The notes beneath the pieces were generated by a model. The model had not been told where the DNA came from. It saw only the letters and a program-made list of their open reading frames with translations, and ran no database searches. Positions 26,224-34,899 of a stretch of 64,000 nucleotides of DNA are shown piece by piece. The stretch's first letter is position 1. Each line of letters begins with the position of its first letter. Origin of the DNA: Microbacterium oxydans (GTDB lineage: Bacteria > Actinomycetota > Actinomycetes > Actinomycetales > Microbacteriaceae); NCBI RefSeq assembly GCF_026559675.1, contig NZ_CP092891.1, positions 3,534,001 to 3,598,000 on the forward strand, read 5' to 3'. Made by a program: the position numbers and the translations under genes.

Positions 26224-26538
26224 GTGCCCCATATCTTCGACGCCGACGTGATCGCCGCGGTCCTCCGCCACATGAACGGCGACCACACCGATGACAACCT
26301 CCTGATCGCCCGCGCCTTCGCCGAGCCCGCCGGTTCCGAGATCTCGGACTCCGTGATGACGGGGTTCGACGGCGACGGCGGCGTGTGGGAGATCACCGTG
26401 GCGGGGCAGTCCTCCGAGCTGCACGTGCCGTGGCCCGGCGGTCCGATCTCGGATCGTCCCGCTGTCCGTCGCGAGGTCGTCGCCCTGTACGACGCGGCGT
26501 GCGCACGACTCGGCGTCGAGCCCCGCCCGCACGCCTGA
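26224..26538 (+). CDS. DUF2470-domain protein (heme-utilisation associated)
   Basis: 104 residues from GTG at 26224. The block VLRHMNGDHTDDNLLIARAF near residues 13-32 is the DUF2470 hallmark, a domain found at the C-terminus of HugZ-type heme-degrading proteins; the conserved histidines may contact heme. It stands alone as one domain, 80 bases upstream of the heme oxygenase gene and in the same direction, which supports a role in heme iron handling such as heme delivery to the oxygenase (inference). Confidence 0.85.
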   Translation: MPHIFDADVIAAVLRHMNGDHTDDNLLIARAFAEPAGSEISDSVMTGFDGDGGVWEITVAGQSSELHVPWPGGPISDRPAVRREVVALYDAACARLGVEPRPHA

Positions 26539-26592
26539 ACGAGCCCGGATGACCGCGGAGAGCGGCGGGCCGGATCTTTCGACTTTCGCATG

Positions 26593-26611
26593 AGGTAAGG
26601 CGAGCCTTACA
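26593..26611. promoter_or_regulatory. DtxR/IdeR-type iron box in front of heme oxygenase gene
   Basis: GTAAGG-CGAG-CCTTAC (26595-26610) is a perfect 6-bp inverted repeat inside a 19-bp site that fits the actinobacterial iron box pattern (TTAGGnnAnCCTAA-like). It ends nine bases before the heme oxygenase ATG. Iron-loaded DtxR would block expression here. Confidence 0.8.
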
Positions 26612-26619
26612 CTGAAGTC

Positions 26620-27267
26620 ATGCCCGAGATCCTCTCCTTCTCCGCCGCCCTGCGCGAGCGCTCGTCCGGATCGCACTCCCGCAGCGAGACCGCCGGCTTC
26701 ATGTCCGACCTCCTGAAGGGCGAGGGCTCCCGCGAGGACTACATCTCGCTCGTCGCCCAGCACTACTTCATCTACGAGGCGCTCGAGAGCGCCGGCGAGC
26801 GCATGCGCCAGGACCCCGTGGCCGCGGTGTTCATCAGCGACAAGCTCACGCGTCTGCCTGCCCTCGAGGCCGACCTCGAGTTCCTGCTCGGTGCCGACTG
26901 GCGCGAGCAGATCGTCGCGCTCCCCACCACGCAGCGCTACGTCGACCGCATCCGTCAGGTCGGGGCCACGTGGGCCGGCGGCTTCGTCGCGCACCACTAC
27001 ACCCGCTACCTCGGCGACCTGTCCGGCGGCATCTTCATCGGCCGCGTGATGGCCCGTCGCTTCGGCTTCGAGACCAACGGCATCGGCTTCTACCTGTTCG
27101 ACGACATCGCCGACCCGGCCGCGTTCAAGGACGTGTACCGCGAGCAGCTCGACGCCGCTCCGTGGGACGAGGCCGAGCGCGAGCGCGTGATCGACGAGGT
27201 GCTGCTGGCCTACCGGTTCAACACCGAGCTGTTCGAAGACCTCGACCGGGCGCGCGCCGCCGCCTGA
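26620..27267 (+). CDS. hmuO: Biliverdin-producing heme oxygenase
   Basis: 215 residues, the usual length for bacterial heme oxygenase. It opens heme to biliverdin, CO and iron in the cytoplasm. The proximal heme ligand is H19 in SGSHSRSE, and the distal helix motif is YLGDLSGG (GDLSGG at 132-137), with HHYTRY just before. It lies directly behind an iron box and after a DUF2470 gene, so it is probably induced by iron starvation for use of heme iron. Confidence 0.96.
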   Translation: MPEILSFSAALRERSSGSHSRSETAGFMSDLLKGEGSREDYISLVAQHYFIYEALESAGERMRQDPVAAVFISDKLTRLPALEADLEFLLGADWREQIVALPTTQRYVDRIRQVGATWAGGFVAHHYTRYLGDLSGGIFIGRVMARRFGFETNGIGFYLFDDIADPAAFKDVYREQLDAAPWDEAERERVIDEVLLAYRFNTELFEDLDRARAAA

Positions 27268-27282
27268 GCGAGGGCGCGCAGC

Positions 27283-28701
27283 TCAGCTCTTCGGCAGCTC
27301 CGGGGTCGACGCGGCGAGCCAGGCCTCGCGCATGAAGCGGCGCACGTCCTCATCCACCCGGATGTCGCGGGGACGCAGCGCCCGCGACAGGTACAGCCCC
27401 TCGAGCGAGGTCAGCCGGCTCAGCGCCACATAGGTCTGACCCGGCGCGAACGCTCCGGAGCCGAGGTCGATGATCGCGCGCTCGTAGGTCTTGCCCTGCG
27501 ACTTGTGAATCGTGACGGCCCAGGCCAGGCGCAGGGGGAACTGCGTAAACTCGGCGACCACGTCGCGGGATAGCTTCTTCGTGCTCTGGTCGTAGGCGTA
27601 GCGGAACCGTTCCCACACCGCCGGCTCGACGTCGACCTCCTCGCCGTCGATGTCGACGCGCACGGCACCGCCGAGGATGCGGGTCACGGTGCCGATGGTG
27701 CCGTTCACCCAGCGCGGCGGCTCACCGGACATGGCGGTGTCGTTGCGCAGGAACATCACCTGCGCCCCGACCTTCAGCTTCAGCTCGGGCTCCGCGGGCA
27801 GAGACGCCTCCCCGCGTCCGAAGTCGCCGCTCACTTCGGCGCGGGCGGTCTGCTCCTTGCCCGGCAGCGCGTTCAGGTGCTGGCTGTTGATCTTGTTCAC
27901 GATGTCGTTGCGGGTGGCGAGGGTGATCATCGGCACCTCGCCCGGCTCCGGCTCCGGCGGGGTGCGCGCACCCTGGGTGTTCAGGACACCGGCGATCTCG
28001 GCCGTCACCCGCCCGTAGCGCACGGCGTTGAGCATCGATTTGAAGCCGTCGTCGGACTGCCGATGGATCTGCACCAGCTCGCGCACGTGCAGCTCGGCAC
28101 GGGTGTCGACCTCGAACAGCCCCGCCTGGTCGGACGAGCCGACGCCGTGGGCGCCCGTGCCCGTCAGCGTGCCCGCCCAGACCTTCGCATCGAAGAACCA
28201 GAACGACCGGTAGTGGTCCTGCACGTAGCGCGCCTCATCGCCCCGCGGCGGCACCGGGGCGAGCTGGTACGGGTCGCCGAACATCACGACCTGCACGCCT
28301 CCGAACGGCTCACCGCGGCGGCCGCGCGCCTGGCGCAGCGAGCGGTCGATCGCATCCATCAGATCGGCGTTGACCATCGAGATCTCGTCGATGACGAGCG
28401 TCTCGATGGCGTTGAGGATGCGGCGGGTGGCATCGTTCTGATCGATGTCGGCATCGCCGATCAGGCCGATCGGCAGCCGGAACAGCGAGTGGATCGTCTG
28501 GCCCTCGACGTTGAGCGCCGCGACGCCGGTCGGCGCGCAGATCGCGATCTGCTTCTTCGTGTTCCAGGCGAAATGCTGCAGCAGCGTCGACTTGCCGGTG
28601 CCCGCTCGTCCGGTGATGAAGACGTGCTCGCCGGTGTCCTCGATCAGCCGGAACAGCTCTTGCTGCTCCTCGGAGAGGGCGGGAAGGGACACGGTGCTCA
28701 C
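27283..28701 (-). CDS. Pif1/RecD-like SF1 DNA helicase
   Basis: 472 residues from GTG at 28701. Walker A GRAGTGKST (31-39), motif II VIDEISM (D105, E106), motif III FGDPYQLAPV, and the late motifs AWAVTIHKSQGKTYERA and YVALSRLTSLEGLYLSR show a complete SF1B helicase core. The motif set matches bacterial Pif1-like proteins, which unwind 5' to 3' and act at replication or recombination structures. Single gene, convergent with hmuO. Confidence 0.9.
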   Translation of the reverse strand: MSTVSLPALSEEQQELFRLIEDTGEHVFITGRAGTGKSTLLQHFAWNTKKQIAICAPTGVAALNVEGQTIHSLFRLPIGLIGDADIDQNDATRRILNAIETLVIDEISMVNADLMDAIDRSLRQARGRRGEPFGGVQVVMFGDPYQLAPVPPRGDEARYVQDHYRSFWFFDAKVWAGTLTGTGAHGVGSSDQAGLFEVDTRAELHVRELVQIHRQSDDGFKSMLNAVRYGRVTAEIAGVLNTQGARTPPEPEPGEVPMITLATRNDIVNKINSQHLNALPGKEQTARAEVSGDFGRGEASLPAEPELKLKVGAQVMFLRNDTAMSGEPPRWVNGTIGTVTRILGGAVRVDIDGEEVDVEPAVWERFRYAYDQSTKKLSRDVVAEFTQFPLRLAWAVTIHKSQGKTYERAIIDLGSGAFAPGQTYVALSRLTSLEGLYLSRALRPRDIRVDEDVRRFMREAWLAASTPELPKS

Positions 28702-28809
28702 AGGGGCGGGAGGACGGACACGGGGCGCCCACCCATGCTACGTCGCCGCATCCCGTCCGGGCCGCCGACGCTCGGCGTCCCCTCAGGACCCGCCTTCTAG
28801 ACTGACGCC

Positions 28810-29880
28810 ATGGAGCGGGTCAGGAAGAGTACCTCCGGGCGTGCGCGCCTGGCCCTCGACCTGTCGATGCTCGCCGTCGTGGGGCTGGTGCTCATCGCGG
28901 CCCTCGGTGCCGGTGGTGCCACGCTCTACCAGCAGTTCTACGGCCCCTCCGCGTTCGTGGTGCGCTACCTGGATCTGCTCTCCTCCGGCCGCGCCGCAGA
29001 CGCCCTCCGGGTGCCCGGCGTCGCGGTCGACCGCGAGACGCTCGAGAAGGCGGGGATCGACCCCGCGGCCTCCGAGGCGATGCTGCGCCACGCCGCGCTC
29101 GCCCCGCTGACCGATGTGGAGGTGGAGTCCGAGAAGCCCGTGGAGGGTGGCACGGCCGTCACCGTCAGCTACGAGGCGAGCGGTCACCCCGGGACCAGCA
29201 CGTTCGTGATCGAGCAGGACGGCTGGGCGGGTGTGACGCCGAACTGGCGGTTCACGAAGAGCCCGCTGGCGGTCGTGGAGCTCACCGTTCGTGGTGCGGA
29301 CCAGTTCGCGGTCAACAACTTCGAGGTCGATCGTCGGCAGGTCTCCGCCGACGGCCCGGCGGCCGAATCGCTCGATCCGCTGCCGCTGCTCGTGTTCACG
29401 CCCGGACTGTACTCGGTCTCGGTGGACACCCCGATCGCGACCGCGGCCGGCCACGGCGTCCTCGCCGACACGCCGCTCGCGATCACGCCGCTGGACGTGC
29501 AGACCACGCCGACCGACGAGTTCGTCGACGTCGTGCAGCAGCAGGTCGAGGAGTTCCTGACCACGTGCACGACGCAGGAGGTGCTCCAGCCGACCGCCTG
29601 CCCGTTCGGACTGCGCGTCACGAACCGGATCTCGTCGACGCCGAAGTGGTCCATCGCCACCCAGCCCCAGGTCACGGTCACGCCCGACGGCGGTCAGTGG
29701 CAGATCCCGCCGACGAACGCGGTCGCCCACGTCGACGTCGAGATCGTCTCGCTGTTCGACGGCTCCGTCACGGAGTTGTCGGAGGACGTGCCGTTCCAGG
29801 TCAACGGCACGATCGTGATCCTGCCCGACGGCAAGGCCTCCATCAGGATCGGCTCCCCCGGCGAGGTCCCGGTCGACTGA
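28810..29880 (+). CDS. Membrane-anchored extracellular protein, function unknown
   Basis: 356 residues. Basic start, one membrane segment at about 18-40, then a long external part. It contains an early cystatin/NTF2-like stretch (YLDLLSSGRAADALRVPG), beta-rich segments, and two cysteines (CTTQEVLQPTAC) that could form a disulfide. Such proteins are common in Microbacteriaceae, but I recognise no characterised family. Single gene, convergent with the CopD-CtaG gene. Confidence 0.75.
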   Translation: MERVRKSTSGRARLALDLSMLAVVGLVLIAALGAGGATLYQQFYGPSAFVVRYLDLLSSGRAADALRVPGVAVDRETLEKAGIDPAASEAMLRHAALAPLTDVEVESEKPVEGGTAVTVSYEASGHPGTSTFVIEQDGWAGVTPNWRFTKSPLAVVELTVRGADQFAVNNFEVDRRQVSADGPAAESLDPLPLLVFTPGLYSVSVDTPIATAAGHGVLADTPLAITPLDVQTTPTDEFVDVVQQQVEEFLTTCTTQEVLQPTACPFGLRVTNRISSTPKWSIATQPQVTVTPDGGQWQIPPTNAVAHVDVEIVSLFDGSVTELSEDVPFQVNGTIVILPDGKASIRIGSPGEVPVD

Positions 29881-29898
29881 GCGTCCGGCCGCGAGCGG

Positions 29899-31911
29899 TC
29901 AGCGGGCTTCGCGTTCCTCGCGGCGCTGATCGCGCTCGGCGAGGGCGGCGAGCTTGGCGTTGTACTCCTCGAGCTCGGCATCCCCGGTGCGATCCGCGTG
30001 GCGATCACGTCGACGCTGCAGCTTCGTATCGCTGCGGCTCCACTGGATCGCGACCGTGATCGCCAGGATCAGGGTCGGGATCTCACCGATCGACCAGGCG
30101 ATGCCGCCGCCCACGTACTGGTCGTCCATCGGGCTCGCACCCCAGTCGCGGCCCATCGACCCGAACCAGTCGGCGACCATCAGGCCCTCCTGCATCATGA
30201 TGGCGATACCGAAGAAGGCGTGCATCGCCATGACGGCGATCAGGGTGATCAGGCGGCCGGGGTACGGCAGACGGTACGGCACCGGGTCGGCGCCGATCAG
30301 GCTCATCACGAACAGGTAGCCCGAGATGAGGAAGTGGATGACCATCCACTCGTGCCCGAGGTGCTCGAACATCGACCAGCGCACGAGGTCGGTGAAGTAG
30401 AAGGCCCACAGCGACAGGATGAAGATCGCGGCCGCGACGAACGGATGCGTCACCACGCGGGCGAACGGCGAGTGCACGGCCCACATGATCCACTCCCGGC
30501 CGCCCCGGGTGCCGTCGTCGCGCTTGTGGATGGCACGCAGCGCGAGCGTGATCGGCGCTCCGGAGACCAGCAGCAGAGGGATAGCCATGGACAGCATCAT
30601 GTGGCCCATCATGTGGATGCTGAACAGGTACTCCTGGTAGGCGTTGATCGGCCCGCCGGTGACCCAGACGAGCATCAGCATCCCGAGCACCCAGAACACG
30701 GTGCGGTGGATCGGCCAGCGGTCTCCGCGCTGCCACAGTCGGCGCACCCCGGCGAGGTAGAGGAACAGTCCGAATCCGGCCGCGATGAGCCAGAGCACGT
30801 CGATGTCCCACGCCGTGAACCAGCGCTCGAACGTCAGCTCGGGCGGCAGGGTCGCGCCGGTGAGGATCTGCGCAGGGGTCTGCGCGAAAGCCGCGACCTC
30901 TCCGGTGGGCGGAGGCGTGCGCGCGAGCGCGGCGGCCGCCCCCGAGGCGAGACCCATCAGCGCGACCTCGCACAGCACCAGCAGCCAGAACCAGCCCGCG
31001 GCGCGAGGACCCTCGAGCTTCGGGATGAGGCGGGCGCGGTACCAGGCGCCGAGCAGGCCCATCCCGCCCAGGAGCACGACCTTCGCGAGCACGATCCAGC
31101 CGTACGGCGTCGTCCACAGCGCGTCCCAGCTCCCGACGGCCACGATCGACCGCGTGACGCCGGACACGGCGACCACGGCGAACGCCGCGATGGCGAGCGA
31201 CGAGTACCGCGCGACGAAGCGGCCGGTGTCGATGTCGCCCCGTCCGCGCAGCAGCACGAGGAGCAGGAGCCCGCCCAGCCACACCGCGGCGCCGATCGTG
31301 TGCAGCAGGATCGAGTTGACGGCCATGTTGTGCCCGGCGAGGTCGCCGGCGTGGCCCTGGGTCGCGAGCGGGAGGAAGGATGCCGCCGCCAGCAGCGCGG
31401 TGATGAGCGTCGGCGTCCACGAGCGCCAGGCGAATGCGAGCACCGTGATGATCGCGCCGAAGATCGTCGTGATGAGCCACGACTGGCCCAGCGGCAGCTC
31501 CAGCAGGAAGCGGCCGAGCTGCGTGCCGAACTCGCGTTCGATGCTGAGCTTCGGGTTGAAGGCGGCCATGAAGGCGAGGAACCCGGCGAGGCCCGCGGAG
31601 ATCGTGAAGACGGCCGCCCCGACCGAGGCGATGTTCAGCGCCGCATCGAAGGAGCGCTCGCCCGCACGCAGGCCGAACAGCGCGAGGACCAGGGAGCCGA
31701 GCATGACCGCGCCGGAGATGTTCATCACGAGCTTGGCGACCGGAGTGCCCCACAGCACGAGGGGTCCCGGGTCCTGCAGGAGCGGGGGCTTGGCACCGCC
31801 GCCGACGAGGAGGGCCAGGACGACGGCCACCAGCGCGGCGATGAGGAGGATGACGATCCCGGCGACGCGATACGCCGAAGTCCGACTCGTCGACTCGCTG
31901 CGGGAACTCAC
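29899..31911 (-). CDS. CopD-CtaG fusion: copper resistance D domain joined to cytochrome c oxidase assembly domain
   Basis: 670 residues from GTG at 31911. About residues 15-340 hold an N-terminal block of membrane segments with a CopD domain (histidine-containing HTIGAAVWLGGLLLL); about 370-640 hold a CtaG (Caa3-type) domain with IHMMGHMMLSMAIPLLL and MAMHAFFGIAIMMQEG. The tail is basic and charged. CopD-type proteins move copper into the cell and CtaG helps build the CuB centre of cytochrome oxidase, so the fusion probably feeds copper to oxidase. It is upstream of no other gene in an operon. Confidence 0.9.
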   Translation of the reverse strand: MSSRSESTSRTSAYRVAGIVILLIAALVAVVLALLVGGGAKPPLLQDPGPLVLWGTPVAKLVMNISGAVMLGSLVLALFGLRAGERSFDAALNIASVGAAVFTISAGLAGFLAFMAAFNPKLSIEREFGTQLGRFLLELPLGQSWLITTIFGAIITVLAFAWRSWTPTLITALLAAASFLPLATQGHAGDLAGHNMAVNSILLHTIGAAVWLGGLLLLVLLRGRGDIDTGRFVARYSSLAIAAFAVVAVSGVTRSIVAVGSWDALWTTPYGWIVLAKVVLLGGMGLLGAWYRARLIPKLEGPRAAGWFWLLVLCEVALMGLASGAAAALARTPPPTGEVAAFAQTPAQILTGATLPPELTFERWFTAWDIDVLWLIAAGFGLFLYLAGVRRLWQRGDRWPIHRTVFWVLGMLMLVWVTGGPINAYQEYLFSIHMMGHMMLSMAIPLLLVSGAPITLALRAIHKRDDGTRGGREWIMWAVHSPFARVVTHPFVAAAIFILSLWAFYFTDLVRWSMFEHLGHEWMVIHFLISGYLFVMSLIGADPVPYRLPYPGRLITLIAVMAMHAFFGIAIMMQEGLMVADWFGSMGRDWGASPMDDQYVGGGIAWSIGEIPTLILAITVAIQWSRSDTKLQRRRDRHADRTGDAELEEYNAKLAALAERDQRREEREAR

Positions 31912-31947
31912 CCCTCCAGCCTAGGCGCGCCCGGCGGTGAGAAAGCA

Positions 31948-31982
31948 CGAAGGCCGCCCCCGTCGAACGGGAGCGGCCTTCG
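31948..31982 (-). terminator. Terminator of the HU gene
   Basis: CGAAGGCCGC (31948-31957) pairs with GCGGCCTTCG (31973-31982), with a small inner CCCG/CGGG pairing. It lies 16 bases after the hup stop. Read leftward, the stem is followed by a modestly T-rich stretch. Confidence 0.75.
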
Positions 31983-31998
31983 AACAGGTGCGGTCAGA

Positions 31999-32286
31999 TT
32001 ACTTGACGGCAGCCTTGAGCTTGGAGCCAGCGGTCACCTTGACGCGCTTGCCGGCCGGGATCTTGATCTCGGCGCCGGTCTGCGGGTTGCGGCCCGTGCG
32101 AGCAGCGGTGTCGACCTGCTCGAAGGAGATCCAGCCCGGGATGGAGACCTTGCTGCCCTTGGCAACAGCGTCGGAGACCGTGGCGAACAGCGAGTCGAGG
32201 ACACCGGAGACGGTGGCCTGGCTCTGGCCCGTGGCGCTTGCGATGCTCGCGACGAGCTCGGTCTTGGTGATGGACTTGTCAGCCAT
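31999..32286 (-). CDS. hup: HU-family nucleoid DNA-binding protein
   Basis: 95 residues from ATG at 32286 with GGAGG upstream. It is the full-length classic HU fold: KTELVASIASATG at the N-terminus, the DNA-wrapping beta arm with GRNPQTGAEIKIPAG (about 64-78) and a short lysine-containing end. There is no extended lysine/alanine tail as found in HU of mycobacteria or streptomycetes HupS. It has its own terminator and a roughly 180-base upstream region. Confidence 0.97.
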   Translation of the reverse strand: MADKSITKTELVASIASATGQSQATVSGVLDSLFATVSDAVAKGSKVSIPGWISFEQVDTAARTGRNPQTGAEIKIPAGKRVKVTAGSKLKAAVK

Positions 32287-32468
32287 GTCATCCTCCAGCG
32301 ACGAGATCCCGTCGCATCGTTGTGGGTATCGGAGCGGATGCTCCTGGTCTAGTGACCGCCTCGAATGTATCAACGACCACCCAGATTTCCCCGTCATTTC
32401 GCGGGTTTTGGGCAATTACTGGGCGTGTCGCGTCACATTCGTCACTCCAGCCACACATTCCGGACGCG

Positions 32469-33050
32469 TCAGTGCGGCCGGTGCGCGTCGATCACGGCTC
32501 CGGCGGTGCGCTCGAAGGCCGTCGTGACGCGGTCCTCCCCGTCGAGATATCCGCCGACGAGGGCCGCATCCCGCAGGAGGACGAGGGATGCCGCGACCTC
32601 CTCCGGGCGGTCCAGTCCGGAGGCCGCGGCGACCTCCCCCAGCGTGGACCGGAACCACTCGCGGTGCTCGTCGATGAGCCGGCGCACGGCACCGTCGGCA
32701 TCCGGATACTCGGCGGCCGCGTTGATGAAGGGGCAGCCGCGCGTGTGGCGTCCGCGGATGTCGGCGGCGATGCCCTGGACCACGGCGTCGAGCAGGGCAT
32801 CTGGATCTGCGACGGCCTCTCCCGCCTCGGCGAACAGCGCCCGCAGCATCTCGTCCTCGCGCGCGAGGTAGGCGAGCACGAGGTTCTCCTTGCCGCCGAA
32901 CTGCTTGTACAGGGTGGCGCGGGTGACGCCGGCCTCCTCGATCACGCGGTCGACGCCGACCGCATGGATGCCCTCCTCATAGAAGAGCCGGGTGGCGGCA
33001 TCCATCAGGCGGTCTCGGGCGGGGCTGGGGCGCTTCGTCGTGGTGTTCAT
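32469..33050 (-). CDS. TetR-family transcriptional regulator
   Basis: 193 residues. The helix-turn-helix at about 10-58 includes FYEEGIHAVGVDRVIEEAGVTRATLYKQFGGKENLV. The C-terminal ligand-binding domain contains GCPFINAAAEYPD, a block seen in TetR proteins of the AcrR/YbiH-like group controlling hydrolases or oxidoreductases. It is divergent from an alpha/beta hydrolase gene, with a palindrome in the gap, so it probably represses itself and the hydrolase. Confidence 0.92.
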   Translation of the reverse strand: MNTTTKRPSPARDRLMDAATRLFYEEGIHAVGVDRVIEEAGVTRATLYKQFGGKENLVLAYLAREDEMLRALFAEAGEAVADPDALLDAVVQGIAADIRGRHTRGCPFINAAAEYPDADGAVRRLIDEHREWFRSTLGEVAAASGLDRPEEVAASLVLLRDAALVGGYLDGEDRVTTAFERTAGAVIDAHRPH

Positions 33051-33131
33051 GATCGTCCTTCCTCATCGTGGCATCCGAACCGCGGCTTCCCGGCGACGAC
33101 TTCACGATTTTCGGGAATACGTTGCGGTAGA

Positions 33132-33147
33132 TAGAACGTTCGGTCTA
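33132..33147. promoter_or_regulatory. TetR operator between regulator and hydrolase genes
   Basis: TAGAACGTTCGGTCTA is a near-perfect palindrome (TAGA-n-CG-nn-CG-n-TCTA) in the 152-base divergent gap. It closely resembles known TetR-family sites of the TAGACCGnnCGGTCTA form and overlaps the AT-rich zone where promoters are expected. Confidence 0.7.
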
Positions 33148-33202
33148 CTATCAGCGTATCGCACTCCCGAGCAGCGGGAGCCGGAACAGAGAGAAGAAGA
33201 TC

Positions 33203-34030
33203 ATGAACACCACCGACAAGACCCCCATCGTCCTGATCCACGGCCTGTGGATGACGCCGACCAGCTGGAACACCTGGGCCGAGCGCTTCCGCGCGAAGGG
33301 GCACGAGGTGATCGTCCCCGGTTGGCCCGGCATCGACGACCGCTCGGTCGAGGACATCCGCCGCGACCCGTCCGCCCTGAAGGGCATCGGCCTGAAGCAG
33401 ATCGTCGACCACTACGAGCGCATCATCCGCGCCCTGCCCGTGAAGCCGATCGTCATGGGCCACTCCTTCGGCGGCGTCATCACGCAGATGCTGGCCGACC
33501 GCGGCGTGGGCGCCGCCTACGTGGGCGTCGCCCCCGGGCAGACCGCCGGCATCACCACGCTCCCCCTGTCGACCCTGTGGACCGGCACCCCGATCCTCTC
33601 CAACCCCTTCGGGCGCAACGGCGCGAAGCCGCTGTCGAAGCGCCACTTCCACTTCACGTTCGGCAACGACCTTCCGCGCAGCGAGTCGGATCGCCTCTGG
33701 GAGGAGTCCGCGGTGAACTCCTACAACCGGGTGTTCTTCGAGGGCGTCGCCGCGGCCTTCAACGAGAAGGGCGGGGTCACGCACGTCGACTACGGCCGCA
33801 CCGACCGCGCTCCCCTCTTCGTGATCACGGGAGAGATCGACCATGTGGTGCCGCCTGCCATCGGGCGCGCCATCGTCAAGAAGTACCGCTCCACCGGCAG
33901 CCCCGCTGTCGTGGACTACAAGGAGTACCCCGGCCGCACCCACCGCCTGGTCAGTCAGGACGGCTGGGAGGAGATCGCCGACGAGGCCCTCGCGTGGGCC
34001 GTCGCGCACGCCACGGCATCCGTCGCGTGA
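33203..34030 (+). CDS. Alpha/beta hydrolase
   Basis: 275 residues. Oxyanion-hole region LIHGLWMTP, nucleophile elbow GHSFGG (serine near 92), acid around VITGEIDHVVP and a late histidine in GRTHRLV make up the likely triad. No signal peptide, so cytosolic. The divergent TetR gene suggests induction by the substrate. It resembles non-heme peroxidase/esterase-type hydrolases; reaction unknown. A strong terminator follows. Confidence 0.87.
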   Translation: MNTTDKTPIVLIHGLWMTPTSWNTWAERFRAKGHEVIVPGWPGIDDRSVEDIRRDPSALKGIGLKQIVDHYERIIRALPVKPIVMGHSFGGVITQMLADRGVGAAYVGVAPGQTAGITTLPLSTLWTGTPILSNPFGRNGAKPLSKRHFHFTFGNDLPRSESDRLWEESAVNSYNRVFFEGVAAAFNEKGGVTHVDYGRTDRAPLFVITGEIDHVVPPAIGRAIVKKYRSTGSPAVVDYKEYPGRTHRLVSQDGWEEIADEALAWAVAHATASVA

Positions 34031-34044
34031 GGGCGGGTACGCGA

Positions 34045-34076
34045 AAGGGGCGAGGATCCGAAGATCCTCGCCCCTT
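34045..34076. terminator. Bidirectional terminator between hydrolase and rpsN
   Basis: AAGGGGCGAGGATC (34045-34058) and its exact complement (34063-34076) form a 14-bp stem with loop CGAA, a stable tetraloop-like turn. It lies between convergent genes and has A-rich and T-rich ends suitable in both directions. Confidence 0.85.
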
Positions 34077-34081
34077 CCGGC

Positions 34082-34103
34082 CCCTTCGACAAGCTCAGGG
34101 ACC
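34082..34103. repeat. 22-bp interspersed repeat, copy 1
   Basis: The 22-base sequence here, with core TTCGACAAGCTCAGG, is identical to 34900-34921 and in the same orientation. Its ends are partly self-complementary (CCCT/AGGG). Similar elements are scattered between genes of many GC-rich bacteria. It sits between the terminator and rpsN. Confidence 0.85.
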
Positions 34104-34114
34104 GGGGTTTCGAC

Positions 34115-34420
34115 TTACCAGCTCGACTTGGTCACGCCGGGCAGCTCGCCACGGTGCGCCATGTCACGGAAGCGGACACGCGAGATGCCGAACTTCGTGA
34201 GGACACCACGGGGGCGGCCGTCGATGACGTCGCGCGAACGCACGCGAGCCGGCGACGCGTTGCGCGGCAGCTTCTGCAGGCCGACGCGTGCGGCCTCGCG
34301 GGCCTCGTCGGTGGCGTTCGGGTCGATCAGGGTCTTCTTCAGCTCGGCGCGACGCTCGGCGTAACGCTCGACGATGACCTTGCGCTGCTCGTTGCGAGCG
34401 ATCTTGCTCTTCTTAGCCAT
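34115..34420 (-). CDS. rpsN: 30S ribosomal protein S14, zinc-free type
   Basis: 101 residues, the long S14 form. It lacks the CxxC pairs of the short zinc-binding form and keeps the conserved C-terminal block [18 protein letters not shown] followed by [11 protein letters not shown]. It starts three bases after rpmG. Last gene of rpmB-rpmG-rpsN, an arrangement that in many Actinobacteria is the zinc-independent set under Zur control; no Zur box is visible here, so in this organism the genes may be the only, constitutive copies. Confidence 0.97.
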   Translation of the reverse strand: MAKKSKIARNEQRKVIVERYAERRAELKKTLIDPNATDEAREAARVGLQKLPRNASPARVRSRDVIDGRPRGVLTKFGISRVRFRDMAHRGELPGVTKSSW

Positions 34421-34423
34421 TGA

Positions 34424-34594
34424 TCAACGCTCCTCTCGGAATTCGACGTGCTGACGGATGACCGGGTCGTACTTCTTCAGCACGAGGCGGTCGGGGGTGT
34501 TGCGGCGGTTCTTCTTCGTCACGTACGTGTAACCCGTACCTGCCGTCGAACGCAGCTTGATGATCGGACGTACGTCCTGAGCCTTCTTGGCCAT
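34424..34594 (-). CDS. rpmG: 50S ribosomal protein L33, zinc-free type
   Basis: 56 residues from ATG at 34594, which shares one base with the rpmB stop. The sequence runs [17 protein letters not shown], then [17 protein letters not shown] and KKYDP, all typical L33. No cysteines are present, so it is the zinc-independent form. Too short to be seen easily but clearly complete. Confidence 0.96.
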   Translation of the reverse strand: MAKKAQDVRPIIKLRSTAGTGYTYVTKKNRRNTPDRLVLKKYDPVIRQHVEFREER

Positions 34595-34830
34595 TAGAGC
34601 TTCACACCCTTCGCCTGGAGGTCCTTGACGACGTTCTCGATGCCGCGGACGTCGATCACCTTGATGCCCTTGGCGGACACGTTGAGCGTGATCTTACGAC
34701 CGAGCGACGGAACGAAATAAGTCTTCTTCTGCACGTTCGGGTCGAAGCGACGCTTCGTCCGGCGGTGCGAGTGCGAGACGTTGTGACCGAAGCCGGGAAC
34801 AGCTCCGGTCACCTGGCACACTGCTGCCAT
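34594..34830 (-). CDS. rpmB: 50S ribosomal protein L28, zinc-free type
   Basis: 78 residues. It starts MAAVCQVTG and continues [20 protein letters not shown] and [18 protein letters not shown], the conserved L28 core. Only one cysteine of the zinc-binding CxxC form remains. First gene of the tightly packed operon with rpmG and rpsN. Its leader has an 8-bp hairpin at 34852-34871. Confidence 0.96.
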   Translation of the reverse strand: MAAVCQVTGAVPGFGHNVSHSHRRTKRRFDPNVQKKTYFVPSLGRKITLNVSAKGIKVIDVRGIENVVKDLQAKGVKL

Positions 34831-34851
34831 GATGGTGACTCCTTCTATACC

Positions 34852-34871
34852 GTGAGGCCGGACGGCCTCAC
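34852..34871 (-). promoter_or_regulatory. Hairpin in the leader region of rpmB
   Basis: GTGAGGCC (34852-34859) pairs exactly with GGCCTCAC (34864-34871) around a 4-base loop. It ends about 20 bases before the rpmB start and just upstream of the ribosome binding region, so it could influence translation, or be a remnant terminator of upstream transcription. Function not shown. Confidence 0.4.
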
Positions 34872-34899
34872 CCAAGATCCCTTGTCTGCACGCCACGGG

